In this document: positions 1 to 6,216 of the stretch, piece by piece
Layout of the letters: each line of letters begins with the position of its first letter
How positions within the stretch are numbered: the stretch's first letter is position 1
NCBI GenBank assembly: GCA_016649795.1
Contig: JAENWZ010000134.1
Coordinates: 1 to 6,216, forward strand
DNA: 6,216 nt
Direction of reading: 5' to 3'
Source of the DNA: Proteiniphilum sp.
GTDB lineage: Bacteria; Bacteroidota; Bacteroidia; Bacteroidales; Dysgonomonadaceae
The notes under the pieces: model-generated
Database searches by the model: none
What the model saw: the letters and a program-made list of their open reading frames with translations, nothing else
Told to the model about the DNA's origin: nothing
Translations under genes and position numbers: made by a program

Positions 1-41
1 AAGAAAAATACAAATAGAATAATTATATCCTCCCGTTTATC

Positions 42-263
42 TTATTTCTCATGCATTTCTTCATCCACCCACTCAAGGATATCGCCGGGCTGACAGTTCA
101 GCTCTTTGCAGATGATCTCCAGCGTGCTGAAACGGATGGCTTTGGCTTTTCCTGTTTTCAGAATGGAGAGGTTGGCAGGAGTGATGCCCACTCTTTCAGA
201 AAGCTCGTTCAGCGTCATTTTCTTCCTCGCCATCTCCACATCCAGGTTTACGATGATTGGCAT
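42..263 (-). CDS. Cro/CI-type HTH transcriptional regulator, YozG-like
   Basis: This 73-residue protein is essentially a single helix-turn-helix domain of the XRE/Cro-CI superfamily (HTH_26 type), so it is expected to bind DNA in the cytoplasm as a small repressor or activator. The HTH core lies at residues 17-37: LNELSERVG forms the scaffold helix, GIT the turn, and PANLSILKTGK the recognition helix. The run KAIRFSTLEIICKELNCQPG (41-60) followed by DILEW is the family signature seen in B. subtilis YozG-like regulators. Full length matches that family, which has no ligand domain. The start ATG at 263 is preceded by an AAGGAAAA Shine-Dalgarno-like stretch about 7 bases away. The gene lies 18 bp downstream of a small membrane-protein gene on the same strand, so the two probably share one transcript. 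YozG-type regulators usually sit beside DUF2975 membrane proteins, which fits this arrangement. The target genes are unknown; autoregulation is an inference. Confidence 0.9.
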   Translation of the reverse strand: MPIIVNLDVEMARKKMTLNELSERVGITPANLSILKTGKAKAIRFSTLEIICKELNCQPGDILEWVDEEMHEK

Positions 264-281
264 ATAGGGTTTTCCTTTCAG

Positions 282-569
282 TTAAATAGTTAAATCCGAC
301 TCCTCCTTCAACTCTACTGAACGTTTCAGTATATTGGCAATCAGCAGCGCTATCAGCCCCATGAATAACCATTCGGCCCCCGATAAATACGATTCGTCCG
401 GTAACTTATCCTCTCCTCCCTCAGCAGATGCATGGTATCCCTCCATAAAGCTGTTCGCAAAAGAATCCCAGTGGTTGATATAATCAATACTGACTAAATA
501 GATGTAGGCAATCCCAGCCAATACCGACAGCAGGGCGATGGATTGTCTCTTTTGTTTCCTGTTTTCCAT
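282..569 (-). CDS. small membrane protein with two TM segments, possibly DUF2975-like
   Basis: This 95-residue protein has a short basic N-terminus (residues 1-10), a first hydrophobic segment at about 11-28, an acidic polar loop at about 29-64 and a second hydrophobic segment at about 65-83, ending in a charged tail. By the positive-inside rule the KR-rich N-terminus and the KR after the second segment would both face the cytoplasm, leaving the loop outside. I do not recognise the family with certainty. Its position directly upstream of a YozG-like HTH gene, in the same direction with an 18 bp gap, is the usual setting of DUF2975 membrane proteins, and the loop motif SFMEGYHA is reminiscent of them. 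Those proteins normally have four membrane segments and about 150-190 residues, so this would be a short or internally reduced version. No function can be assigned. The ATG at 569 has no clear Shine-Dalgarno sequence, which is common in Bacteroidota. A promoter lies just upstream. Confidence 0.7.
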   Translation of the reverse strand: MENRKQKRQSIALLSVLAGIAYIYLVSIDYINHWDSFANSFMEGYHASAEGGEDKLPDESYLSGAEWLFMGLIALLIANILKRSVELKEESDLTI

Positions 570-598
570 GACCGTAACAATTTTAATAATCGATGGTG

Positions 599-629
599 CA
601 AATATAATAGTTTATTTTTATAAAACAAC
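599..629 (-). promoter_or_regulatory. Bacteroidota-type promoter for the membrane protein/HTH operon
   Basis: Read on the minus strand, TATATTTG (606 to 599) is a perfect match to the Bacteroidota -7 box TAnnTTTG. GTTG (629 to 626) lies 19 bases upstream and matches three of four bases of the -33 TTTG box. The predicted transcription start would fall near 592, giving a leader of about 20 bases before the ATG at 569. The call rests on pattern matching only, in an AT-rich region where chance matches occur. Confidence 0.55.
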
Positions 630-747
630 GAAAATATATCGAAAAACAATAAATAATATCCATATAGCAATAAAAAATGATGGAACTGAGAAATGGAAAT
701 GTTTCAAATAAATTAGATCACTACCTGTTAATCTTCTCTTTTTTCAC

Positions 748-755
748 TATCTTTG
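748..755 (+). promoter_or_regulatory. guaA promoter, -7 box TATCTTTG
   Basis: TATCTTTG is a perfect TAnnTTTG match, 24 bases upstream of the guaA ATG. The -33 box is poor: the expected place (about 724-729) reads CCTGTT with no TTTG. Transcription would begin near 762, leaving a leader of only about 18 bases with no Shine-Dalgarno sequence. The box includes the TTG at 753, the start of a longer in-frame reading of guaA. This argues that the longer reading is not translated. Confidence 0.55.
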
Positions 756-779
756 AACCCTCTAAAATTTCCACATCCT

Positions 780-2300
780 ATGCACGAAAAAATTATTATT
801 CTCGATTTCGGTTCACAGACCACACAGCTCATTGGCAGACGCGTAAGAGAACTGAACACCTATTGTGAGATTGTGCCCTACAATAAATTCCCTTTCGACG
901 ATGAGTCGGTAAAGGGGGTCATTCTTTCCGGAAGCCCTTTTTCGGTGAATGACGACAATGCTTTTAAAACCGATTTGAGCGCTGTTCGCGGCAAATACCC
1001 GGTACTGGGTATCTGTTACGGGGCGCAACTGATGGCTCAATCGTCGGGTGGGGAAGTAGGCAAAAACGGTTCCCGCGAATATGGGCGTGCACATCTGAGT
1101 GTGATAGATAAAAGCGATCCTCTTTTGGGAAATATCTCGCCAAACAGCCAGGTGTGGATGTCGCATGGTGACACCATTGTCCGTATTGCGGATAGTTTCA
1201 GGGTGATTGCTTCTACCGAAGATGTTGCTTTAGCCGCCTATAAGATCGAGGGTGAAAAAACCTGGGGGGTGCAGTTTCATCCCGAAGTGTTCCATACAGC
1301 GGAGGGAACGAAGATTTTGGATAATTTTCTTTCCATTTGCGGAATGAAAAAAGACTGGACTCCGGCATCCTTCATCGAGACTACTGTTGCGGAGTTGAAA
1401 GAAGAGCTGGGTAACGACAAGGTGATTCTTGCCCTCTCGGGAGGGGTGGACTCCTCTGTGACGGCTGTATTACTAAACAGAGCCATCGGTAAGAATCTCA
1501 CATGTATTTTTGTGGATCATGGACTTTTACGTAAGTATGAGTTTGAAACAGTGTTGAAGAATTACGAGCATCTCGGACTGAATGTGATCGGTGTGGATGC
1601 GAAACATCATTTTTATAAAGAGCTGGAGGGTGTGACTGATCCTGAGAGAAAAAGGAAGATTATCGGAAAAGGATTTATCGAAATATTCGACAGGGAAGCG
1701 CACAAGCTGAAAGATATCAAATGGCTGGCGCAGGGAACCATCTATCCCGACATCATCGAGTCACTCTCCATCACGGGTGTGACTATTAAGAGTCACCACA
1801 ACGTGGGTGGATTACCTGAGAAAATGAACCTTAAACTGTGCGAACCGCTCAAACTGTTGTTTAAGGATGAGGTGCGCAAGATAGGTCTCGAGCTGGGGAT
1901 GCAACCCCATCTTATTCAACGTCATCCTTTCCCCGGCCCCGGGCTGGGAATTCGTATACTGGGGGATATCACACCGGAAAAGGTGCGTATAGCACAGGAT
2001 GCAGATGATATATTCATCTCCGGTCTGCGTGCTGCCGGTCTTTATGAAAAGGTGTGGCAGGCGGGAGCCATTTTGTTGCCGGTACAATCGGTGGGAGTGA
2101 TGGGCGATGAGCGCACCTATGAGAATACGATTGCACTGCGTGCTGTCACCTCTACCGATGCCATGACGGCCGACTGGGCTCATCTGCCCTATGAGTTCCT
2201 GGCGAAAGTATCCAACGAGATCATCAACAGGGTGACAGGAGTGAATCGCGTAGTGTATGACATCTCATCGAAGCCACCTGCAACGATAGAGTGGGAGTGA
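780..2300 (+). CDS. guaA: GMP synthase (glutamine-hydrolysing)
   Basis: GuaA makes GMP from XMP, glutamine and ATP, the last step of guanine nucleotide synthesis, in the cytoplasm. The 506-residue protein is complete and of normal length. Residues 1-190 are the class I glutamine amidotransferase domain, with the nucleophile Cys79 in GICYGAQ and the His167/Glu169 pair in GVQFHPE. Residues from about 193 form the ATP pyrophosphatase domain, with the P-loop SGGVDSS at 220-226, LAQGTIYPDIIES at 316-328 and KSHHNVGGLP at 337-346. The C-terminal dimerisation and XMP-binding part carries RHPFPGPGLG (381-390) and ends KPPATIEWE, the invariant family tail. The start is ATG 780, giving MHEKIIILDFGSQ, which matches the usual N-terminus of Bacteroidales GuaA. 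The TTG at 753 would add nine residues that look unlike the family and overlap the promoter. Stop TGA is followed at once by an in-frame TAA. The gene appears to be transcribed alone. No key residue is missing. Confidence 0.98.
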   Translation: MHEKIIILDFGSQTTQLIGRRVRELNTYCEIVPYNKFPFDDESVKGVILSGSPFSVNDDNAFKTDLSAVRGKYPVLGICYGAQLMAQSSGGEVGKNGSREYGRAHLSVIDKSDPLLGNISPNSQVWMSHGDTIVRIADSFRVIASTEDVALAAYKIEGEKTWGVQFHPEVFHTAEGTKILDNFLSICGMKKDWTPASFIETTVAELKEELGNDKVILALSGGVDSSVTAVLLNRAIGKNLTCIFVDHGLLRKYEFETVLKNYEHLGLNVIGVDAKHHFYKELEGVTDPERKRKIIGKGFIEIFDREAHKLKDIKWLAQGTIYPDIIESLSITGVTIKSHHNVGGLPEKMNLKLCEPLKLLFKDEVRKIGLELGMQPHLIQRHPFPGPGLGIRILGDITPEKVRIAQDADDIFISGLRAAGLYEKVWQAGAILLPVQSVGVMGDERTYENTIALRAVTSTDAMTADWAHLPYEFLAKVSNEIINRVTGVNRVVYDISSKPPATIEWE

Positions 2301-2306
2301 TAAGTG

Positions 2307-4421
2307 TTACAGGTTACCTCTATCCTGCTCGTTGCCCTGATTGGCTTGCTGTTTCGCCGGTTGTTTCAGTTCAGGATATGCGATGCGGGAGTGATATACC
2401 GTTTGCAGTTTCTCCACAAAAACATCTTTCACTGTTTGTATGTCCCTAAATGTGATTGGAGCCAGTTTAAAGTAACCTTCACTCACTTGAGAATCAATGA
2501 TTTTATCAACAAGGTTCCGCAGTGATTGTTCCGAATACTCAGGCAGGCTTCGTGATGATGCCTCCACAGCATCTGCCATCATCATGATGGCGGTCTCTTT
2601 CGTGGTGGGGTTCGGGCCCGGATAGCGGAAGTCAGACTCATTCACCTCCTTGTCGGGGTTGGCATTCTTCCAGGAGATGTAAAAATACTTTGGCATACTC
2701 GTTCCATGATGCGTTTCAATAAAGTCGATGATCTGTTGCGGTAAGTTCTGTTTCTGTGCAATCTTCACCCCATCTCTCACGTGATTGATGATGATACGCG
2801 CACTCTCTTCGAAAGGTAGTCCGGCATGAGGATTCATTCCGGGTGTCTGGTTCTCGGTGAAGAATGCCGGGTTCACCATCTTCCCAATATCATGGTACAA
2901 AGCTCCTGTTCTGATCAATGATGCGTTTGCACCCAGTTTCTCAGCTGCAGCCATACCCAGATTTGATACCTGCAGCGAATGCTGGAAGGTGCCCGGTGTT
3001 TTCTCCGAGAGCTCCTTCAATAGTGGTTTGTTGATGTTGGAGAGCTCCACCAGTGAAACCCCCGAGATGAAACCGAAGGATTGCTCCACCAGGTATACCA
3101 GCGAGTAAGAGAACATGATAAAGATGAAGTTGATAAGGAAATAAACAAGCATTAGCCAGTTGATATCTTTGATGTTCCCTTCCTGGTACATCACCATTCC
3201 AATATACACGAAGATATAGGTGAGCAGAATAAAGAAGGAGCTTCTTATCAGCTGAGAGCGCTCCGACAGCTCCTTCAACATAAAGATCGAGACCATGGCC
3301 ACAGATACCTGAATGACAATAAATTCAAAAGGGAAAGGGACCATGAGTGAACTCAGGATGATAGTGATAAGACTGGCAAACAGCGCTGTTCTTGAATCGA
3401 TAAAGGTGCGTGTAAGGATAGTTACAATCGCATAGGGGATAATATAGACACTGAATAGATCAAAACGGATGGTGAGGGCCGTGAGTAAGAGGAAGATAAC
3501 TACCTGCAACACCATGAAAACCACATGTTTGCGGTTGCGAAATTCATTGGGTCGGAAATAGAGCAGGTACATATAAAACGAACCGAACATGAGTAGTATG
3601 AGCAACAGTTGTCCGAGTATCATCCAGCTGTTTCTCGTGGTGCCTCCACTCCGTTCCTCCGTAACACGTTTCAGAGATGAGAGAATATTGTATGTCCTCG
3701 CATCAACTATCTCACCCTCATCAATGATACGTTGTCCCTGTTGCACCATTCCCCGGCTGATATCCACCTGTTGAATGAACTCGTTCTCTGCTTTCTTCGA
3801 CATGTCAGCGTCGTAAGTCACGTTCTCCCGAATATACTCGTTGATATCGGCTACCTGTAAAATAGATGCGTCAATGCCGTCAGGTACATCATTCAATACA
3901 TTCTCGTATGCCGAACGTATGGTGAAAAATGAGTCTATCTTTCTGGACTCGGCAACGTTCCCTTTTTTAATCCGTAACGATTTTGTTTTAGATGCATTGA
4001 TCAGATCATAATCCTCTGAACGCATGATCCCATTGTCGTAGAGCTCATTCAGCTTGTTGCGGATATATATTTTGTACTCGGGTGGCATTTCGGCGAGATT
4101 GTCTTTCAGGTTGACATCCGCATCGAAATCGGCCAGCGCATTTCGCTCTATAATTTCGTCTAACTCAAAATAGGGTTCGTAATATTCCAGAATGCTGTCT
4201 TGCTCCGTTTTCAGCTGATCGGCAGGTTTGTAAACAGGAAAATCGAAAGGAGCTGTCAAGAGACCATATTGCCACGGCCTCCCTTCATTGAAGGAGTATT
4301 TGAAGCTGCCCTGGCGGGGGAAAATATAGGTGATGAGAAGTACCGCGGCAATAAAAACTAGTGGGACAAATACTTTTGTCCTGATTCTTATTTTTTTATT
4401 TTTCGATGATGATGCGTTCAT
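2307..4421 (-). CDS. pgpH: 7TM-HD family phosphodiesterase, PgpH/YqfF type
   Basis: This 704-residue inner-membrane protein has the full PgpH/YqfF architecture. Known members (Listeria PgpH) hydrolyse cyclic di-AMP to pApA, which affects osmotic balance and cell-wall homeostasis. A single N-terminal membrane anchor (about residues 17-34) leads to an extracytoplasmic 7TMR-HDED domain (about 40-262). Seven hydrophobic segments follow at about 267-286, 300-318, 323-338, 346-361, 365-382, 393-412 and 422-445. The cytoplasmic HD domain (about 470-680) keeps the metal ligands: His481 (FQHSLQVSNL), His510-Asp511 in HDIGK, His547 (NHVRDG), His571-His572 (THHGT) and Asp617 (MADAVEA), so it should be active. 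The tail after 685 is rich in Q, N and K and is probably disordered. The ATG at 4421 follows an AGAGGG stretch that lies very close to it. The gene is divergent from the Stealth gene and tail-to-tail with guaA, so it is probably monocistronic. Activity on cyclic di-AMP in particular is inferred from the family. Confidence 0.95.
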   Translation of the reverse strand: MNASSSKNKKIRIRTKVFVPLVFIAAVLLITYIFPRQGSFKYSFNEGRPWQYGLLTAPFDFPVYKPADQLKTEQDSILEYYEPYFELDEIIERNALADFDADVNLKDNLAEMPPEYKIYIRNKLNELYDNGIMRSEDYDLINASKTKSLRIKKGNVAESRKIDSFFTIRSAYENVLNDVPDGIDASILQVADINEYIRENVTYDADMSKKAENEFIQQVDISRGMVQQGQRIIDEGEIVDARTYNILSSLKRVTEERSGGTTRNSWMILGQLLLILLMFGSFYMYLLYFRPNEFRNRKHVVFMVLQVVIFLLLTALTIRFDLFSVYIIPYAIVTILTRTFIDSRTALFASLITIILSSLMVPFPFEFIVIQVSVAMVSIFMLKELSERSQLIRSSFFILLTYIFVYIGMVMYQEGNIKDINWLMLVYFLINFIFIMFSYSLVYLVEQSFGFISGVSLVELSNINKPLLKELSEKTPGTFQHSLQVSNLGMAAAEKLGANASLIRTGALYHDIGKMVNPAFFTENQTPGMNPHAGLPFEESARIIINHVRDGVKIAQKQNLPQQIIDFIETHHGTSMPKYFYISWKNANPDKEVNESDFRYPGPNPTTKETAIMMMADAVEASSRSLPEYSEQSLRNLVDKIIDSQVSEGYFKLAPITFRDIQTVKDVFVEKLQTVYHSRIAYPELKQPAKQQANQGNEQDRGNL

Positions 4422-4458
4422 ACCCTCTACGTGCTGACGTTATGCAATTATAATACAA

Positions 4459-4487
4459 CAAATAAATGAACGAATTGTTTTAACAAA
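4459..4487 (-). promoter_or_regulatory. candidate promoter for the 7TM-HD phosphodiesterase gene
   Basis: On the minus strand TTTG (4487 to 4484) lies 17 bases upstream of TTTATTTG (4466 to 4459). The first is a perfect -33 box. The second matches the -7 box TAnnTTTG except at its second base. The predicted start would be near 4453, giving a leader of about 30 bases before the ATG at 4421. A competing, weaker -7 candidate is TATAATTG (4452 to 4445), which lacks a -33 partner. Confidence 0.4.
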
Positions 4488-4531
4488 TGTCTCTCTCAGA
4501 CAGGGTAACTGACACCCCGATGGGTCCCATC
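4488..4531. repeat. three abutting small inverted repeats between divergent promoters
   Basis: Three dyads lie side by side. TGTCT/AGACA around a 5-base loop spans 4488-4502. GGGT/ACCC around a 7-base loop spans 4503-4517. GATGGG/CCCATC around a single T spans 4519-4531. The last is a 13-base near-perfect palindrome ending four bases before the proposed -33 box of the Stealth gene, which is where an operator could sit. The region is GC-richer than the surrounding spacer. None has the form of a terminator with a T-run. Any regulatory role is inferred. Confidence 0.4.
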
Positions 4532-4534
4532 CTG

Positions 4535-4566
4535 TTTCTCTGTTTGGATAAAAAAAACTACATTTG
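4535..4566 (+). promoter_or_regulatory. Bacteroidota-type promoter for the first Stealth gene
   Basis: TACATTTG at 4559-4566 is a perfect match to the -7 box TAnnTTTG. TTTC at 4535-4538, 20 bases upstream, matches three of four bases of the -33 box. A perfect TTTG at 4543-4546 is also present but is only 12 bases away, which is too close. Transcription would start near 4573, giving a leader of about 47 bases. Confidence 0.5.
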
Positions 4567-4619
4567 CATTTCAAATCAGGAAGAGCGCCTCTCATAATGA
4601 ACAGGTTTAGAAGGAATAT

Positions 4620-5567
4620 ATGCAAACATCTGATATAGATTTAATTTACCTCTGGGTCGATGGTAATGATCCCAAATGGTTGGTGAAGAAAAATCAGTTT
4701 CTGGGTAAGATCGTTGATTTACATACTGAAGCTACTACAAAAGCACGTTATGCCGATAATGGAGAATTTAAATATTCGTTGCGATCTGTGGAGAAAAATG
4801 CTCCCTGGATTCGCAAGATCTTTATCGTCACCGATGATCAAACACCCGTTTGGCTGGATCTGCAGAATGAAAAAGTACGGATCATCGATCACCGGCAGAT
4901 CCTGCCACCTGAGTCATTACCCTGTTATAACACGGGGGTGATTGAGCATTTTTTATGGAAGATTCCCGACCTGGCAGAACATTTTTTATTTGCGAATGAT
5001 GATACCTTTTTCAACAGACCTGTTTCACCCGATTTCTTTTTCACCGCGGAGGGACTGCCCGTTATCCGTTTACAGCGCGTTTTCTTTGGGAAATTGAAAA
5101 ACAGCGTGAAAAAAGTCCTTCATATCCCCACCAGTATCTACAGGAAAAAGATACATCATTCAGCCTCCCTGATTGAGAAAAAGTTCGGGAGATATTTTTC
5201 GTTCACACCTCATCATAACATCGATGCCTATTTGAAATCGGATTACCGGAATGTCTCTGAGAATGTTTTCGGTGAGGAGATATCACGTACGTTGACCAAC
5301 CATATAAGAAGTGAAAACGATATCCAGCGAATTATATACAATTACTTTGCTTTATCGGTAAAAAGGGGGAAGTTGCGTTTTGTGGGGAGGAACGAGTCCT
5401 GCAGGATCCGAATGCATAATCAGGACTTCTCCTTCTTTCTCAGAAAATACCAACCCGCACTCTTTTGTCTGAATGACAGTCATCGTGCTACCGACGAAGA
5501 TCGGGAGAGGGTAGAGCCTTTCCTGAAGCAGCTGTTTCCCGAAAAATCATCTTTTGAGAAACAGTAG
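4620..5567 (+). CDS. Stealth-family sugar-phosphate transferase (capsule or surface glycan)
   Basis: Stealth proteins are cytoplasmic or membrane-associated enzymes related to the GlcNAc-1-phosphotransferase GNPTAB. They move a sugar-1-phosphate from a nucleotide sugar to a glycan acceptor, forming phosphodiester links in capsules and similar polymers. This 315-residue protein is complete. CR1 is at residues 5-20 (IDLIYLWVDGNDPKW). CR2 runs from about 42 to 145, with ARYADNGEFKYSLRSVEKN, the block IRKIFIVTDDQTPVWL and the conserved FANDDTFF (124-131). CR3 covers about 190-245, including FTPHHNIDAYLKS. CR4 covers about 280-313, with FCLND and FPEKSSFE. No signal peptide or membrane segment is visible. 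The ATG at 4620 has a good AGAAGGA Shine-Dalgarno sequence about five bases upstream. The donor sugar and acceptor cannot be told from sequence. A second Stealth gene faces it, 10 bp beyond its stop, which suggests a glycan locus continuing past the window. Confidence 0.92.
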   Translation: MQTSDIDLIYLWVDGNDPKWLVKKNQFLGKIVDLHTEATTKARYADNGEFKYSLRSVEKNAPWIRKIFIVTDDQTPVWLDLQNEKVRIIDHRQILPPESLPCYNTGVIEHFLWKIPDLAEHFLFANDDTFFNRPVSPDFFFTAEGLPVIRLQRVFFGKLKNSVKKVLHIPTSIYRKKIHHSASLIEKKFGRYFSFTPHHNIDAYLKSDYRNVSENVFGEEISRTLTNHIRSENDIQRIIYNYFALSVKRGKLRFVGRNESCRIRMHNQDFSFFLRKYQPALFCLNDSHRATDEDRERVEPFLKQLFPEKSSFEKQ

Positions 5568-5589
5568 ATATGTTGATTTAAATCTCAAA
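5553..5589. repeat. inverted repeat across the convergent Stealth gene ends
   Basis: TTTGAGA (5553-5559) and TCTCAAA (5583-5589) are perfect 7-base inverted arms that include both stop codons in the 23-base spacer. An inner AACA/TGTT pairing (5560-5563 with 5571-5574) could extend a hairpin on one side. The arms encode the shared Phe-Glu near the C-terminus of both Stealth proteins, so the symmetry may simply reflect homology of convergent genes. It is AT-rich with no clear T-run, so I would call it at most a weak bidirectional terminator. Confidence 0.35.
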
Positions 5590-6216
5590 CCCCGACTTCT
5601 CAGGTAAGATTGTATCAAGTGCTTTCTCCAGCTCCTTCATCACCTGCTCATAGTTTCTGATATGAGCATTGTCGTTGAGACAGATCAGCTTGTATCGCTG
5701 GTTGTAGATAGCGTTGATTGCCTGCTTCGATCTTAACACAAGCGGAAACATTTTCGTGTCGGCGTAGGTGTTGTAAGGCTCAAAGTTAGAGCGGCAGATC
5801 TGCCACGTGCGGAACAACTCCTGTGTATAATCATCGGCGCTGCGAAAGCGGTTCTCCGAGACGGCAGTGAGCTTATCACCGGCGTAGTCCCACACCTCAT
5901 CGAAGGTCGATTTAAGGTAGGGTTGTGCATTATGCGGGGTGATGAGCGTCACGAATTTCCCGTACTGTTTCAGTAATCGTGTCAGATTGGCTTTTTTGCC
6001 GTACGACGGATGAAACCATTTCTCATGATCACGCTGTATCACTTCTCTTTTGTCAAACCTTTCGTTGATGATCCGGATATTGTTTTTCAGGCATTTCGAC
6101 CAGAGGCCAATCCCGGAGTTATGACGGAATGCAGCAATGTCGTTAGGCAGTCCGCCGGTAAAGAAACGATTTTCCGTGATAGGATTGATGATGAAGAAGT
6201 CATCGTTGAAATAGAC
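5578..6216 (-). CDS. second Stealth-family sugar-phosphate transferase, N-terminus outside window
   Basis: The frame is open from the right edge of the window to TAA at 5578-5580, giving 212 residues of a larger protein. It begins with VYFNDDFF, which is the conserved NDD block near the end of CR2. GGLP follows at 21-24, then CR3 at about 85-140 (ITPHNAQPYLKS) and CR4 at about 176-211, with ICLND and LPEKSGFE. These are the same landmarks as in the neighbouring Stealth protein. The rest is clearly diverged, so this is a paralogue and not a recent copy. A GTG at 6042 could be taken as a start but lies inside the conserved domain; the reading upstream of it is Stealth-like, so it is an internal valine codon. 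CR1 and the first part of CR2 must lie beyond 6216. The expected role is sugar-1-phosphate transfer in surface glycan synthesis. Donor and acceptor are unknown. Confidence 0.9.
   Translation of the reverse strand, partial: VYFNDDFFIINPITENRFFTGGLPNDIAAFRHNSGIGLWSKCLKNNIRIINERFDKREVIQRDHEKWFHPSYGKKANLTRLLKQYGKFVTLITPHNAQPYLKSTFDEVWDYAGDKLTAVSENRFRSADDYTQELFRTWQICRSNFEPYNTYADTKMFPLVLRSKQAINAIYNQRYKLICLNDNAHIRNYEQVMKELEKALDTILPEKSGFEI

Larger units (their letters stand above)
570..779. other. AT-rich spacer between divergent operons
   Basis: This 210 bp stretch is strongly AT-rich and holds no convincing gene. It contains the minus-strand promoter of the membrane protein/HTH pair near its left end and the guaA promoter near its right end. 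The middle part (about 630-745) shows no recognisable riboswitch, hairpin or terminator by eye. In particular I see no purine riboswitch in front of guaA, and the predicted leader of about 18 bases would be too short to hold one. Confidence 0.6.

Noticed and set aside
630..745. Possible purine riboswitch upstream of guaA
   Set aside because: There is no paired stem set or conserved core visible in this very AT-rich stretch, and the predicted transcript starts downstream of it.
753..779. TTG start giving a 515-residue GuaA
   Set aside because: It overlaps the -7 promoter box and adds nine residues absent from the usual family N-terminus. ATG 780 is preferred.
677..868. 63-residue plus-strand frame across the guaA start
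   Set aside because: It covers the guaA promoter and overlaps the guaA N-terminus in another frame, with no recognisable motif.
2304..2525. 73-residue plus-strand frame just after guaA
   Set aside because: It lies entirely opposite the 3' end of the 7TM-HD gene, shows no motif and has no ribosome binding site or promoter that I can see.
4543..4546. TTTG as the -33 box of the Stealth promoter
   Set aside because: It is only 12 bases from the -7 box, shorter than the usual spacing of about 19-21 bases. TTTC at 4535 fits the distance better despite one mismatch.
4440..4625. 61-residue minus-strand frame in the divergent intergenic region
   Set aside because: It runs across both proposed promoters, has no family resemblance and overlaps the Stealth start. 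It looks like a chance frame.
5733..5930. 65-residue minus-strand frame inside the second Stealth gene
   Set aside because: It is the out-of-frame shadow of a clearly conserved coding sequence.
5578..6042. A separate 154-residue gene starting at GTG 6042
   Set aside because: The same frame continues open to the window edge and encodes the conserved NDD block of the Stealth domain, so the GTG is internal.

Overview
The window looks like an ordinary chromosomal segment from a Bacteroidota bacterium. The GuaA, the 7TM-HD phosphodiesterase and the Stealth proteins all read like family members from Bacteroidales. In addition, the AT-rich intergenic stretches carry close matches to the Bacteroidota -7 box TAnnTTTG rather than -35/-10 boxes of the E. 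coli type. A family such as Dysgonomonadaceae or Porphyromonadaceae is a guess from the general feel of the proteins, not something the sequence proves.

Layout. (1) Positions 42-569, minus strand: a two-gene operon of a small membrane protein with two membrane segments followed by a YozG-like Cro/CI-type HTH regulator, with its own promoter at about 599-629. (2) Positions 570-779: an AT-rich spacer with the promoter of that operon on the minus strand and the guaA promoter on the plus strand. (3) Positions 780-2300, plus strand: complete guaA (GMP synthase). The start is placed at ATG 780, because the longer reading from TTG 753 overlaps the promoter. (4) Positions 2307-4421, minus strand: complete PgpH/YqfF-type 7TM-HD phosphodiesterase, tail-to-tail with guaA with only 6 bp between stop codons. 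(5) Positions 4422-4619: a divergent control region with a promoter for each flanking gene and three small abutting inverted repeats between them. (6) Positions 4620-5567, plus strand: a complete Stealth-family sugar-phosphate transferase. (7) Positions 5578-6216, minus strand: the C-terminal two thirds or so of a second, diverged Stealth-family protein, cut by the window edge and convergent with the first.

The genes fall into unrelated jobs: purine nucleotide synthesis (guaA), probable cyclic di-AMP turnover (7TM-HD protein), surface glycan assembly through sugar-phosphate transfer (the two Stealth genes), and a small membrane protein/regulator pair. I see no RNA gene, CRISPR array, insertion sequence or prophage gene. 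Nothing amounts to a clearly new system. The points most worth a second look are the convergent pair of Stealth paralogues, the structured divergent region upstream of the first one, and the short membrane protein paired with the HTH regulator.
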